From the NCBI GenBank assembly GCA_025602915.1, contig JAHLJZ010000035.1, positions 1 to 64,000 of the forward strand: a stretch of DNA of 64,000 nt, written 5' to 3'. Every line of letters begins with the position of its first letter. Within the stretch, counting starts at the first letter, position 1. Shown here one piece after another: positions 46,226-57,178 of the stretch. The translations under genes were made by a program, and so were the position numbers. Under the pieces are notes generated by a model. The model had not been told where the DNA came from and searched no databases. It saw only the letters and a program-made list of their open reading frames with translations. The DNA comes from Paraphysoderma sedebokerense. Its lineage: Eukaryota > Blastocladiomycota > Physodermatomycetes > Physodermatales > Physodermataceae.

Positions 46226-47421
46226 AGACGTTACATTGGATAGTAACGGTATTTGGGATATCTAATACCCTTCGTTTTGAGGTATGGAAATCGTGACCCA
46301 CCGAATAATTGGCCCAGCAATTGATTCGAACACTAGGGCCGATTTCCGTCTCTGGCGGAGTTAGTGCGGGAGCTGCGAAGTAAGATATACCGCCCGTCTC
46401 AATTATCAACATTAGGAAGAACATTATTTTGCATAATCAACCTATATGTATATAAATTGACGGTAAGTGTCGCAGGAAGCAAATTTTGACCAAAACAAAT
46501 TGCTCAGACGCGCGAATTCATGGTCAATTTCATAATAATAGTGATAAATACCAAGGATATTTTCATTTATCATGCATTTCATTATATAAAAAATGTCTTT
46601 TAAGGGTAATCTGACTATGTAACTGAGTATTTTCCAAGTTCGTCATCTTTATCTCGATGTTTGAAGGGATATAGTCTTGTCATTTTACTCATTAAACTTG
46701 GCATTTGTGACGTAAGTATATAGAATTATGAAATGAATAGGAGTACTCAAATATAATGTGGACTGATTCCCTCTCGTCGTGATAATAATTAGATGTATTT
46801 AACACTTTCCTGATGGCCCTGGCTGACGTACCTACTGGCAGTAGTTTTCGTCTTCGGCAGCACTTCGCCGGCATTCCAACGTTTATCCCAGTACCAACTC
46901 AATTTACGGAGAACAGTTCAACCGAAGGCAACTGGATTTCGGGAAGATTTTGGTGAAAGGGCTTATCCGCGTTGAAGATTCCAACGATCGTAGGCTTAAG
47001 TAAAAGGGAAAAATTGCGAACAAAATAAAACCTACGGTATATACTATATACAACTCAAATCTTGTAGTGATGAATAACATTTTGTAGACAACTGCGCATA
47101 CTATTTTGCAAGGATGTGTTTCCAACGCCGCTCTTTATCGTTCTGTAATATAACAGATTTACAACCATTATAATACGCAGTTGAATGGTTCGCGGTTTAA
47201 TCTTGATATTGCGTTCACTATTATATCAGACTGCCACTACGGGTTGTATACCAGCAAGCTATGAATAGTTATCTAATGAGGGCATTATAACATTACGGAT
47301 GGGGTAATCCGCGCGAAAGCTAAAAATTCCAGTTAGACGTGATCTGGCTGGTCGAAACTGAATCTCTAGAGGATGCCATGTAACTACAGCTCTTCGCCAT
47401 ACGAAAATCACACAGCATGCG
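46226..47421. promoter_or_regulatory. Intergenic with upstream element of receptor 9
   Basis: AAATCGTGACCCACCGAATA at 46288-46307 followed by ATTGGCCCAG is the degenerate copy of the shared element, 60-95 bp upstream of the receptor 9 start. The other 1.1 kb is AT-rich; I found no receptor remnant or other gene in it. Confidence 0.4.
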
Positions 47422-48635
47422 TTAATTCGAGTCTGTATCACGGCGGAAGAATTTGGGGCGAATTTTCCATCGGCTATCCATCGTTAAAATGATCAGAGGA
47501 TTAAAAACGCAATGGCTTAAATGAAAAACTCCTAAAAGTGCATCCCATGTAAAATATACTTGCTCCCCTGTTACCATCTGATATAAAAACGAAAGAACAT
47601 TCCCCAACCATGCTATTCATAACCAGATAAAAGTAAGAGCCCGTGAATACGACGTTTAAACAATTCAACATACCCCAATATATTGCAAATGTGACGAATG
47701 CTAGCTTTTTTGTCATGGCCATTCTTTTAGCATTGGCCTTCCCTTTATCCTTCGTTGAAGCATTTCGAGAGGAGGAAGCGTTAGAAGCACTTGATTCTTC
47801 TTGTGCCGATTGGTTGTTTTTCGATCGACCACCTATGGAAGAAGGTACCGCTTTGACTGAAAGATGAACCACATTCTTTATGTTCTTGTCAATCCCAGTT
47901 GCTGGACCATGGAGGGGCAACTCCTTTTCGCCCTGTTTCAATACAAATGTCTTATCATTCCATTTGAAGCCGATCGCTATGGCATTTTTCCAAATCCGAA
48001 AATACGAGATTGCAATGACCGATAAAACAAAAGACAGAAATAATACCACAACTACACTGTAGGACCGATGCAAAGCATCACTCCGTCGAAAGTCAGGAAG
48101 GCAGTAAGTTTCACATGCTTGGGGCACAATCTGCATATTAACCATGAGAGGATAAAAACCGACAATAGTATGAATAACCCATAGTGCTACCATAATGCCT
48201 AACATAAGTTTGAAACTAATGGTCTTCCCCAAAACTATCTGAAGGTATCTTTCGACACTAATAACAGTTGCCGATGAAATTGATAACCCTGTATATTAGA
48301 AGTTAGACGAAAACACTACAAATATGACAGCCCCTCTAGCTGAACTTACCAAAAAGCGAGACCGCCATCACACTATTAAAATGACACCAGATATAGTCTA
48401 AGCTGGGATACAGAGAATGCATTCCATAGGTTGCTGACCAGGCATAAGCGAATATTGTGTCACTAATCACCATATTTAGGAGCGGCATGTGGAAAACTTT
48501 TAGAATTCTGCGGCTTCTATATATTCGAAATAGTAGGATAGTATTCACTATCGAACCAATACTAGACAGAAGTAGAACTGCATTGTTAACTATCTTGCTG
48601 CGTTCATCCTGTAAAATCCATTGCGGCGGAGACAT
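47422..48635 (-). CDS. Class A type GPCR, array member 10
   Basis: Three exons (48635-48350, 48288-47674, 47612-47422) join in frame. Starting at MSPPQW gives 363 aa, matching its relatives; an upstream Met at 48698 would add 21 residues. It has VNTILLFR, VISDTIFAY, IWCHFNSV, SVERYLQIVLGK, CETYCLPDF, WKNAIAIGFKWNDKTF, AWLGNV and FNPLIILTMDSRWK. The ICL3 signature is partly changed (AIAIGFKWND), and the variable loop is long and Ser/Asn/Lys-rich. This is the most diverged intact member apart from 2, and it closes the array. Confidence 0.86.
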
Positions 48636-49414
48636 ATTTGCATGGTTGTACGATTGTCTTTGATTAGAATATTGAAAAGGGGATAAGTGTTCATACAATA
48701 TTTTGCGTTCATCAATTTTCCTGGCCCGACGAGCCCAACTGGGAATTTAAGATCGGAGGATTCGCTAAAAAGTCGCTAGATGGCGAGCTAGAATACTCTC
48801 AATCCTGCTCCAATTGCTCTTATTGATGTACGGAGACTTCGTGGAATATCTCGAGAAGCTTTCTGGAAATTGCAACCGGCTTCATATGGAAAACGATATA
48901 TTGGCGCCTATTCGTTTTGGGAATGGTAATTTCTGACATATATTTTAACTCATACATATCAAATGCTTTGAATATTTGTGGCTTCAACGCTTCTATAAGG
49001 CTTCAAATGGTTTTCGTTTTGTAAAAGGGAACCACAAAAAACAGCGAAAATCACGAGAAAAGAAAAAAAGTCACGTCCCAGATTCCCTTTCAGTTACATC
49101 ACCCTTGTATCAGTCGTGTTACCGATAAATCTAAGAATTTCTTGTGGATACACGCCGTCTGTTTGTTATGTCACAATCCACATCAAGCCTTTTGAACGGT
49201 TCCATGGCCTCTCTGGTATTGTTCTAATTAGCGGTGTTACCTGCGATCCCGGAAAGAGACGTTCTAACAAGGAGTATGTCTTAAGTCAAATTGACGTCAG
49301 AGCATTGTTCCATGGTTGCACATAATATCTTTCTGACGTCGCTTTTGACCCAGTTGTTCGGCTTCATACAAATACCCCCGCAGAATTTTTACCTGATCTG
49401 AAAAGCTAAACAGT
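48636..49414. other. Intergenic after the receptor array
   Basis: About 780 bp between the divergent receptor 10 and the stress-protein-like gene. A GGCCCG box occurs at 48722-48728, but no clear CACGAG partner was found. No gene was seen. Confidence 0.4.
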
Positions 49415-50152
49415 ATGATTTCTCATATCCCTCAGGAAGAAGTGATATTCGAGTTTCATAATGAAAAGCCTGTCGGAAACACTGGCGATTTTGACGATGC
49501 GTTCCAGACAGAACACGTCGACTGTTCATTTAATTCAAAACCTAACTCGAAATCCAACTCAACAACCAAAATCAACTCAAATTCAGTGTTAATATCACCT
49601 CAAACATTGAACGGAGATTCAAAATCATTCATCATCGCTGTTGACAATTCAAGACACGCAGAATTTGCGATTCGACAAGTCATAGATCAACATATCATAA
49701 GCCATAGTGATTTTGTTACGTTGATTAATGTGAGAGATCATATTAAGCTTTCAGACGATTTTGGAGTGCCATTTGGCACCGATTTTATCAAGTTTTTATG
49801 GAAATTAGACGAAGAGGTATGTGTTCTGAACTCTCGATCGGGGGCTGCGCGGCCAAGTGTAGCAAAAGCAAGCAAAGACTAATTAAAGTTGGTATTCACT
49901 TAAAGGCCCGTGAACTTTCGAAGAGGTTATTGTTACGGTTTGCTCAAGTTTTGAAAAATAATGGATGTCGCCATGTCAGGGCCATTTCTATGCGGTTAGT
50001 TAACTCTATTCGTGATCCTATGTATCTCTGGAAACAAGCTGATTCCAAAAATTATGATTTTATCATTCAATAGCGGCGATCATTGCACCATGATATTAGA
50101 AAAGGTAGAAGAGTTGAAACCAGATGGAGTAGTCTTTGGTTTATCGTTGTAA
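49415..50152 (+). CDS. Universal stress protein (UspA) domain protein, C-terminus unusual
   Basis: Three exons are supported (49415-49816, 49906-49994, 50074-50152). They give 189 aa if translation ends at the TAA at 50150. Residues 1-70 are an Asn/Ser-rich leader. The USP fold starts at KSFIIAVDNSRHAEFAIRQV (first strand and helix), continues with FVTLINVR, helix RELSKRLLLRFAQVLKNN and strand VRAISMR, then the GD turn and VEELKPDGVVFGLSL. The usual final motif (G-x-G-S-x-x-x-x-x-x followed by the last strand) was not recognised. The TAA lies inside a GTAAGG donor-like sequence, so a further exon may follow (an open stretch exists to 50338). The function is unknown; family members bind ATP or act in stress responses. 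Confidence 0.6.
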
Positions 50153-50410
50153 GGATGAGTGATTATCCTTTGACCAAGCACATGATAACTAGTTGCAACA
50201 ATCTAGGATTAGTTATAGACCTTTTCATAGCAGTTTTATATTCTATAGAGACAGTATATTACAATTTGCATTAAGCGATGTACATTTTTTGCATTCGAGC
50301 TATGTCAGTGATGAATCAATAATGAAAATTGAACCTTAAGCATACATTAAATTGAAATCACGTGACCTTCAATTGAAGCCAACTCCGCAAGCCTGATTCC
50401 TCATTCCTCA

Positions 50411-50450
50411 TTCTCATCTCTTTTGTAATTCTCATCTCTTTTGTAATACT
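50411..50450 (+). repeat. 18-bp tandem repeat in the SED5 5' leader
   Basis: TTCTCATCTCTTTTGTAA occurs twice in direct succession just upstream of the SED5 ATG at 50457. It is probably part of the promoter or 5' UTR pyrimidine tract. Confidence 0.7.
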
Positions 50451-50456
50451 CCGGAT

Positions 50457-52106
50457 ATGTCGCTCCGAGATCGTACTTCAGAGTTCCATTCCGCATGCCA
50501 GACGATACTGAACCGTTCCTCTCCTTCCTCCGCCCCCTCGCTCTCGTCCTCCTACGCTGACAACCCTGCTCGATTGCGCTCCAACTTCAATTCCAATGGT
50601 CTCTCTCCTTCAACTTCATCTCTTTCGGTCTCTCGGCAACCTTTACTGCCCAAAAAGCAATCTCAAAAGTCCGAATTTGCCATGATGGCGGGGAAGATTG
50701 CAAGAGAAATTCAAGCTACAACAGCGAAATTGGAGAAATTGGGAATGTGTGAGTACACTTTTGTTCACGATTTCGGCCCTTTAAAAGCATATAATGAATG
50801 ACTGGATGTACATGAGATTGTACGGATACAGCGAAATATTGCAAAGAACATCTTGCAATGCTACCACTTAAGAAACTCTAAAGCACTATACTTCCCGGTC
50901 TGCTAACCGCTTACATGTTGTCATTTGTATTATTCACTCTGAAGTGGCCAAACGGAAGTCGCTATTTGATGATCGGCCTGTGGAAATAACAGTATGTATT
51001 ATTATGGAATACTTCAGTCCCATGAGTGCGGTAATCTCGACAGCATAACTGAGCATTATCTGCCATCAATTCTAGGAACTGACCGCTGTCATCAAACAAG
51101 ACATTCAGAACTTGAATCGACAGATAGCTGCTTTACAGAATTACGTTAAAAGTCAAAATACCGCAAAGAATAAGCAAGCCGAGGAACATAACGGGAGTGT
51201 TCTTGTCAGTTTGCAGAGTTCACTTGCTAATACGAGTAAAAGCTTTGCTGATGTTTTGGAAGTCAGGACTGCGGTAAGTAGTAACATCTTGTATTATTTC
51301 ATACTTTGATAGCGGCACTCTAGACTAAGTCTTTGTTTTTACCATAAACTTAGAATATGAAGGCGCAGAAGGACCGTCGGGATCAGTTTTCAGTTGCAAA
51401 TATACCATCTCCATCACCAATGTGTATGTTCCGGTCTTTCCGTCCTGAAGTTCCGTTTCTTGCTTACAGTAATGATTGACATTTTTTGTTTTCCATTCGC
51501 ATAGCAAATTCACCGCTTTTAAATTATTCTCCGAAATCACAAGCACCACAGCAACAGCAACCGTTTGTTCCGCCGTCACAGTCGACAGCTTCTCCAAACT
51601 CAAATTCCTTTGTATCCATCGATATGTCCACCGGACAAATGTCTCAGCAGCAGGTCATGATGATTGATCAACAGGTAAGGCTGCTTGTATGCTCATTACA
51701 TTGTGTGTGCTGCAGCGGAGGCTGAATTGTTTTATTATTCTTTCTGCTTTCGTAGAATCAATATATAGATTCCCGATCAAACGCGATAGAAAGCATAGAA
51801 TCCACTATAGCTGAGTTGGGTCAGATATTTCAGCAATTAGGCCAATTGGTGGCTCAACAGAGGGAGCAAGTGATGAGGTTGGTTATTGGCTATGTTTGAT
51901 ACTTTAATTCGGACTGCTTCAGATACAGGTACTAATGTCGATGCTATAGAATTGACGCAAACGTTGAAGATATCGAGACTAACATATCAGGGGCGCAACG
52001 GGAATTGTTGAAATACTATAATAACATCAGCAGCAATAGGTGGCTAATGTTGAAAGTGTTTGCTGTAGTGATTGTGTTTTATATGATTTTTGTCTTTCTC
52101 CTGTAA
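50457..52106 (+). CDS. SED5: Golgi t-SNARE syntaxin 5
   Basis: SED5/syntaxin 5 is the Qa-SNARE for ER-Golgi and intra-Golgi fusion. Seven exons (50457-50748, 50945-50991, 51076-51273, 51354-51423, 51505-51674, 51756-51877, 51950-52106) join to 351 aa. The N-terminus MSLRDRTSEFHSACQTI is the Sly1-binding peptide typical of the family. The Habc region contains TTAKLEKLGMLAKRKSLFDD and IKQDIQNLNRQIAALQ. A Pro/Gln/Ser linker follows. The SNARE helix includes AIESIESTIAELGQIFQQL with the zero-layer Gln, then QREQVMRIDANVEDIE. A single C-terminal membrane anchor (WLMLKVFAVVIVFYMIFVFLL) ends the protein. Confidence 0.95.
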
Positions 52107-52261
52107 ATTCTGCGGGGTGGAAATAAATCGGATATACTGTGGAAAGAAGTCGCTACAATATGTAGAATCACGTGTTTCTTAACTTCGTCGCTATTGCCCA
52201 AATCAGGCATATGTCCGCCATTTATCACATCTAGTTAACCAAGATAATAGATATATTTGAA

Positions 52262-53950
52262 ATGCCAGTCAAACATCACAACGACGATAACGGAAAATAT
52301 CACAAGACAACAGTCACTCTCACTGCCGAGCCGAAATCCAATCGGTTATCGGCCTTCCACCAACCCACCAGTCTCGAAGTGTATTCGTATGGCGCAACTA
52401 TTGGCAGTTGGAAAGTTGATGGCACCGAAAAGTTGTTTTTAAGGTATACTGGTGTTCCATCGCTCAAGATATCATCAATATCGCATTCATTGGCTCTGTC
52501 ATCTTGCTCCCTTCCGTGGGGTTGTGTGTTGTGTTAAGATACTACCAACTTGATGTTTGATTCTAACTCATGATCATCCTTTATTATTTTCAATACGATT
52601 ATTCATTACTCTGTAGTGAAAAGGCAATTCTCAACGGAACCAAAGCGATTCGGTAACGTTTTGATTTCAATTTTGAATTCATACCCGATCTTGACGCCAC
52701 AGAATACACTGACTTTTATCATTATTTTGTCAATTGTAATGATCGAAAATTGATCCTCGTAATCATAACTTATAATATGCCTTACTTCGCCAAAACAGAG
52801 GCGGGTATGTTGAAGTTTACGGCGGGTGGGTGCTATCTTTTGTTAGATTTAGACATTCAAACCCGCTGTCCCGTATAATAATACGGCTACTGTTAGTTCT
52901 AGGATTTAACTGATCATACTTTTTTGGTTTTCACGATAATTTATTTCCTTTTCTATTGGGAATTGCAATATCGATGTCATTGATCTTAACTTTATATGAA
53001 CTTTTGTCTGTTATCGTTTTGCTGCGTGGGTTCTGATTTTCAGTATTCCACTGGTGTTCCCTCAGTTCGGTTCCAAAGTAGAATCTCAACTTCCTCAACA
53101 CGGTAAAATTATTAATTTTATTGATTATTTTAGGTTTGATATCTTCCAATTACACTAATATGTTCCAATTTATAGGGTTCGCCCGTTGTTCCTTCTGGAA
53201 ATTTGGCTCTGTGGTAGCCGATACAGCTGAAGCTGTCACCGTCACTTTCATCCTCGATCAGTCTCTAGTGTCCCCGGAATTAGTTGAGATGTGGCCACAC
53301 AAATTTGAGTTGGTTTACACTATCACATTGTCAAGTCGTACTTTGAAAACAGAGTTGAAAGTAGTGAATAAGGATGAAAAAGAATGGTCTTTTGAATGCT
53401 TACTGCATACATATTTCCTTGTGAAGGTATACTTTTTATTTCGATATTCTTCTTCGTTAATGATTTAAAATTGGTCCGAGGCGCTAAAATATTCTTCAGA
53501 ATTTGCCGTCTCTCAAAATTTCTTCTCTGCAAGATTTGAGCTATGTCGACAAAACGCGCTCCGGTTTGATTTTGCAAGACAAATCATCCGTAATAAAAAT
53601 AACGGAAGAAACTGACCGAGTCTACGCGAATACCCCTGACGTGTATGAAATAAGTGACGATCAAATGAAATTCGAAGCAAAGAAATGGGGGCTGAAAGAT
53701 ACAGTCGTTTGGAATCCTTGGGTTGAAAAAGCCAAGAAAATGTCGGACTTTAAAGGTTAGATTTGAATTCTTATTTACCGCCACTATCATGGATTATGAA
53801 TTTAATGCCTTTCTCGTTGTGATTGTGGCTGATTTAGAATCGGAATATCAAAATATGGTGTGTGTTGAATTCGGCAATGTCGCCAAGCCTGTGGTACTCC
53901 AGCCAGGCGAAAGCTGGGAAGGAGGGCAATTGTTGTCAAGCAAAATGTAA
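52262..53950 (+). CDS. Glucose-6-phosphate 1-epimerase (hexose-6-phosphate mutarotase)
   Basis: The enzyme interconverts alpha and beta anomers of glucose 6-phosphate and related hexose phosphates in the cytosol (homologue of yeast YMR099C). Seven exons (52262-52443, 52617-52652, 52799-52804, 53044-53102, 53176-53426, 53500-53755, 53838-53950) join to 300 aa, close to the 297 of the yeast enzyme. Motifs include VYSYGATIGSWKVDG, IRGGIPLVFPQFG, QLPQHGFAR with the catalytic His, LLHTYF, GLKDTVVWNPWVEKAKKM, and MVCVEFGNVAKPVVLQPGESW with the catalytic Glu. The third exon is only six bases (AGGCGG) yet encodes part of the invariant RGGIP motif. Confidence 0.93.
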
Positions 53951-54288
53951 TATTAGTTGTGTTGTATTTCTCTCTCCTTTCTTGTAATATCGTTTTATGT
54001 TTTTGGTGGATTAGATACATGAATTAGATGACTTAAAATTTCGGCGGGGAATTGTAAAAAGGGATCACGTGACTCTTCTTCCTGTCGATCGTGCTTGGAT
54101 TCTCGTTCTCTTACACAAGAGGAAAACAAGGGCATCGGAGGATTTGCTGGTATCGTCATCACTCGTCTGTGAGGCCGTTTAGGTAGACTCATTGAAGTAT
54201 TCCATCTGCAGTGGTTTTGTCATCTGATCTTTGAGCTGTATTGAGTCGATTCAGAGTTTTGCAATTGAAACGCCATTACTAAAAAGAT
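53951..54288. other. Intergenic, promoter of RAD7
   Basis: A 338 bp gap between two same-strand genes, with no gene seen. ATCACGTGAC at 54062-54071 contains a palindromic CACGTG E-box. Confidence 0.45.
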
Positions 54289-56820
54289 ATGAGCAATCAA
54301 CCAAACCGTTCTAGGGTGAGAGGTCCAAGAAGGTTAGTGCATTTCATCTCTTTTCGAGTCTTAGGTGATGCAATCTCATTTGGGAAACAGTACAGACGAA
54401 GGAAACTAATCCATGTCTTGCTCTATAATTTCTTCATGATCCTGTCTTGAATTCTCAAATGCGTGTTCAATTCTCGACTCACTTCGTTGTAGCGCCCTTA
54501 CTTCTTTCTTGGAGGAACATGGAATCAGCGCCAGGCATATTCAGCGCTCTCGATTCAATGGTAGCGTTCTCAATAACAATAACGACAATGGGCAGGACGA
54601 AGTAAACACTCCGACCTCAGACCAGAGTGAAGGAAATGACGATAACGCTCTTCAATCATCTGCTTCGGAATCGGCGTCGACTAATGAGATCCCAAATCAT
54701 ACCGATGGTAATGCAGTCGAATCTTCCAATGCCTTGGCCTCCACATCAAACGGTGGCATCAATCCGTTGACTACACCCCCTGATTCAACCGCGGGTTCTC
54801 CTTCCAAGCAGTTAGCCCCTGCAAATCAATTGCAGCAACCGAATACTTCAATTGAAGTTGTCATACCTTCGAAGCGGAAAACACCCAAAATGAGTTCTAA
54901 ATCGTCGTCATCAAAATCGCAAAAACAGAAGTCCAAGAAAAAGAAAAAGGATGATTCTGATAATTCTGATGATTCCGATTTTGTGCCCGAATTTAACGGG
55001 GCTTTACGAAATTCTCAATCAGAAAATTCAAAAATGAAAAATACTCTGTGCCTTAAATGTCGAAATGTCATTCCTTATTATCGCACTTCAAAAATTTCGG
55101 CTTCACTGTGCGAAGATTGTGCCCTCACGTCGATTGTGAATCAGCGCGGCAATGGAAGACGAAGCACTGGCGGCCGGGGTAGAGGACGAGGAAGAGGTAG
55201 GCGAAAAGTGGCTAGTGAATTTGTTTATTTAAATGATGAAGTTGGAGTGCCTACCTTGCAGAATTTGTGTGTTAAAGTTTGTACTTCCTATTCTCGAGAG
55301 ATGACTTGCTCAGGAGTATACTAACATTTGCGTTTCGTTATCACACTCCGTTATAACAGCTTATTTGCGATCATATTCTTGATGTCGAAGAATTTGGCGA
55401 CATTAGTCCTACCGGTACGGATCTTTCGTTCTGATGAAAACGCAATAGCAACTTATTTGACGCGATATCTTTTAGCACTCGAAAAAATTTCCAAAATCAT
55501 TTGCAAGCATCGGAAGTTGGATGAGAACACAGTCCGATTGTTTGTTGGGCCTGAGTATGATGCAATTCGATTATATGATTGTACAAGTAAGTTTACCCTT
55601 CTGTGATCCTGAATGAATACATGTCCTCACTTTCAATATCAGAGCTATCGCCGGAAAATTTAACGGATTTAGCGCTCGCGTCGAGTCACATTCATACCCT
55701 TCATCTCTCCTTCGTCGGGCAACTTTGTGACTCTACGTTATCAGTGTTTGCTGATTGTCTACCGTTGTTGAAACACCTAACATTGAAAGGCGCCTACTTA
55801 GTTACTGATAAAGCATGGGGAGAATTTTTTAGATCAATAGGGAAACAATTAGAGTATTTAGAATTAGAATCTGCTGCCAAGTTAGAAAGGAAAGGCGTTC
55901 GAGCATTGGTTGAGGTCGCCGCCGGTGTCAGTATCCCCGTAGAAGAAATAGTGATCCCCAGGGTAGAGAACGATTTAGTTGACGACGACGAAATGGATTG
56001 GACGCTCACCAAGCAAGGTTCATCGTCATCCGCTGGACCTTCATACAGCAGGTCATCTTTCCTAAACGGAACCTCTGCGCTAATACATTTAAAACTCAAT
56101 GATTGCCCGCAGCTCGAAAATTCAACCGTCCACTTGCTTCAACATCTATCTCAGCTTCAAACTCTATCGCTTCTAGAATCCGCTACAAAAGTGACAGACG
56201 AAACCTTGACGACATTATTGTCAAAGTATACAAATCTAACAGAGCTTTATCTCTCAAACGCCCCGCTGTTGACCGACGAATCTTTAGTCTCTATTGGAAA
56301 GTACGCCCCAAAGTTAACGCACTTGCAATTGAATCAGATGGAAAACTTTACAGTTGAAGGTGTGACCTCATGTTTGGACCACTGGGCTTCCTTCATTCGA
56401 TCGAACACATCTGGCACCACCAATGCCAATACTAAAACCGAATCCCAGTATCACCAGTATCTCACGTTTCTCGATTTAACGAGATCAAGGGCTTTCAATT
56501 CGACTGAAATTTTATCTCCATTTCTTACATTTACTGGGTCATCACTTCAAATATTGAATCTTAATAGTTTAGATTCACTATCTCCAGATATATTTGTTAC
56601 GATACTTGAACATTGTCGTAACGTTGAAGAAATGGATATATGTTGGGTAAGATGCGTCGATGATGTTGTGATGGAGAATTTGTTGACAGGATTGAAATTG
56701 TTGAGAGTGGTCAAGATTTTCGGGTGTCATAAGGTGACGGAATGCGTGGTCAAAAAGGCCGGTGGATGGAGAAATGGGTCTGGGGAGTTGATTAAAATTG
56801 TGGGTAGCGAGTTTGAGTAG
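54289..56820 (+). CDS. RAD7: Nucleotide-excision repair protein Rad7
   Basis: Rad7 works with Rad16 in global-genome nucleotide excision repair and is an LRR subunit of an Elongin-cullin ubiquitin ligase. Five exons (54289-54332, 54493-55276, 55360-55414, 55476-55586, 55643-56820) join to 723 aa. The start MSNQPNRSRVRGPRRSALTS matches the fungal N-terminus (RGP-SALTxFL). An acidic/Ser-rich region with a Lys tract follows, then a CxxC...CxxC zinc-like motif (CLKCRNV, CEDCA), a Gly/Arg tract, and ICDHILDVEEFGDISP. The C-terminal half is leucine-rich repeats of the AMN1/F-box type (LSPENLTDLALASS, HLTLKGAYLVTD, LTELYLSNAPLLTDESL). Confidence 0.9.
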
Positions 56821-57178
56821 ACTTATGATTACAATTTTTTATTTTTGAGGGTATCAAGAAGATTCACTGTAGGTTTATGTAAATTTAATTTGTCCGTCAT
56901 TGTATGTATACTTCACACACTGTAGAAAGAATGAAATATTGTTGTTTCTGCTGTGTTTCAGCAAGAATCAAGATGTCATGATCGTAGAAATCAATTGTTG
57001 CGCACGGACATGATGCTCGAAGATACACAATGGCGGAGAAAGAGCCAAACTTGGGAAATTACAGTAGAAAGATTTAAAACTTTTTATTATATGGTTCACT
57101 TTTTCGAATTCCAAGAACTTCAGACACCCTATTACGATCGTAAAGAAGCACTGGACACAGATCAATCCATTATTACAT
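56821..57178. other. Convergent 3' flanks of RAD7 and RACK1
   Basis: About 360 bp between two convergent stops. An 80-codon frame here has no similarity and is not annotated. Confidence 0.5.

Noticed and set aside
46226-47421. Search for a dead receptor in the widest gap between members 9 and 10
   Set aside because: None of the conserved exon strings (ERY, ADGF, DSRWK) was found on either strand in any frame.
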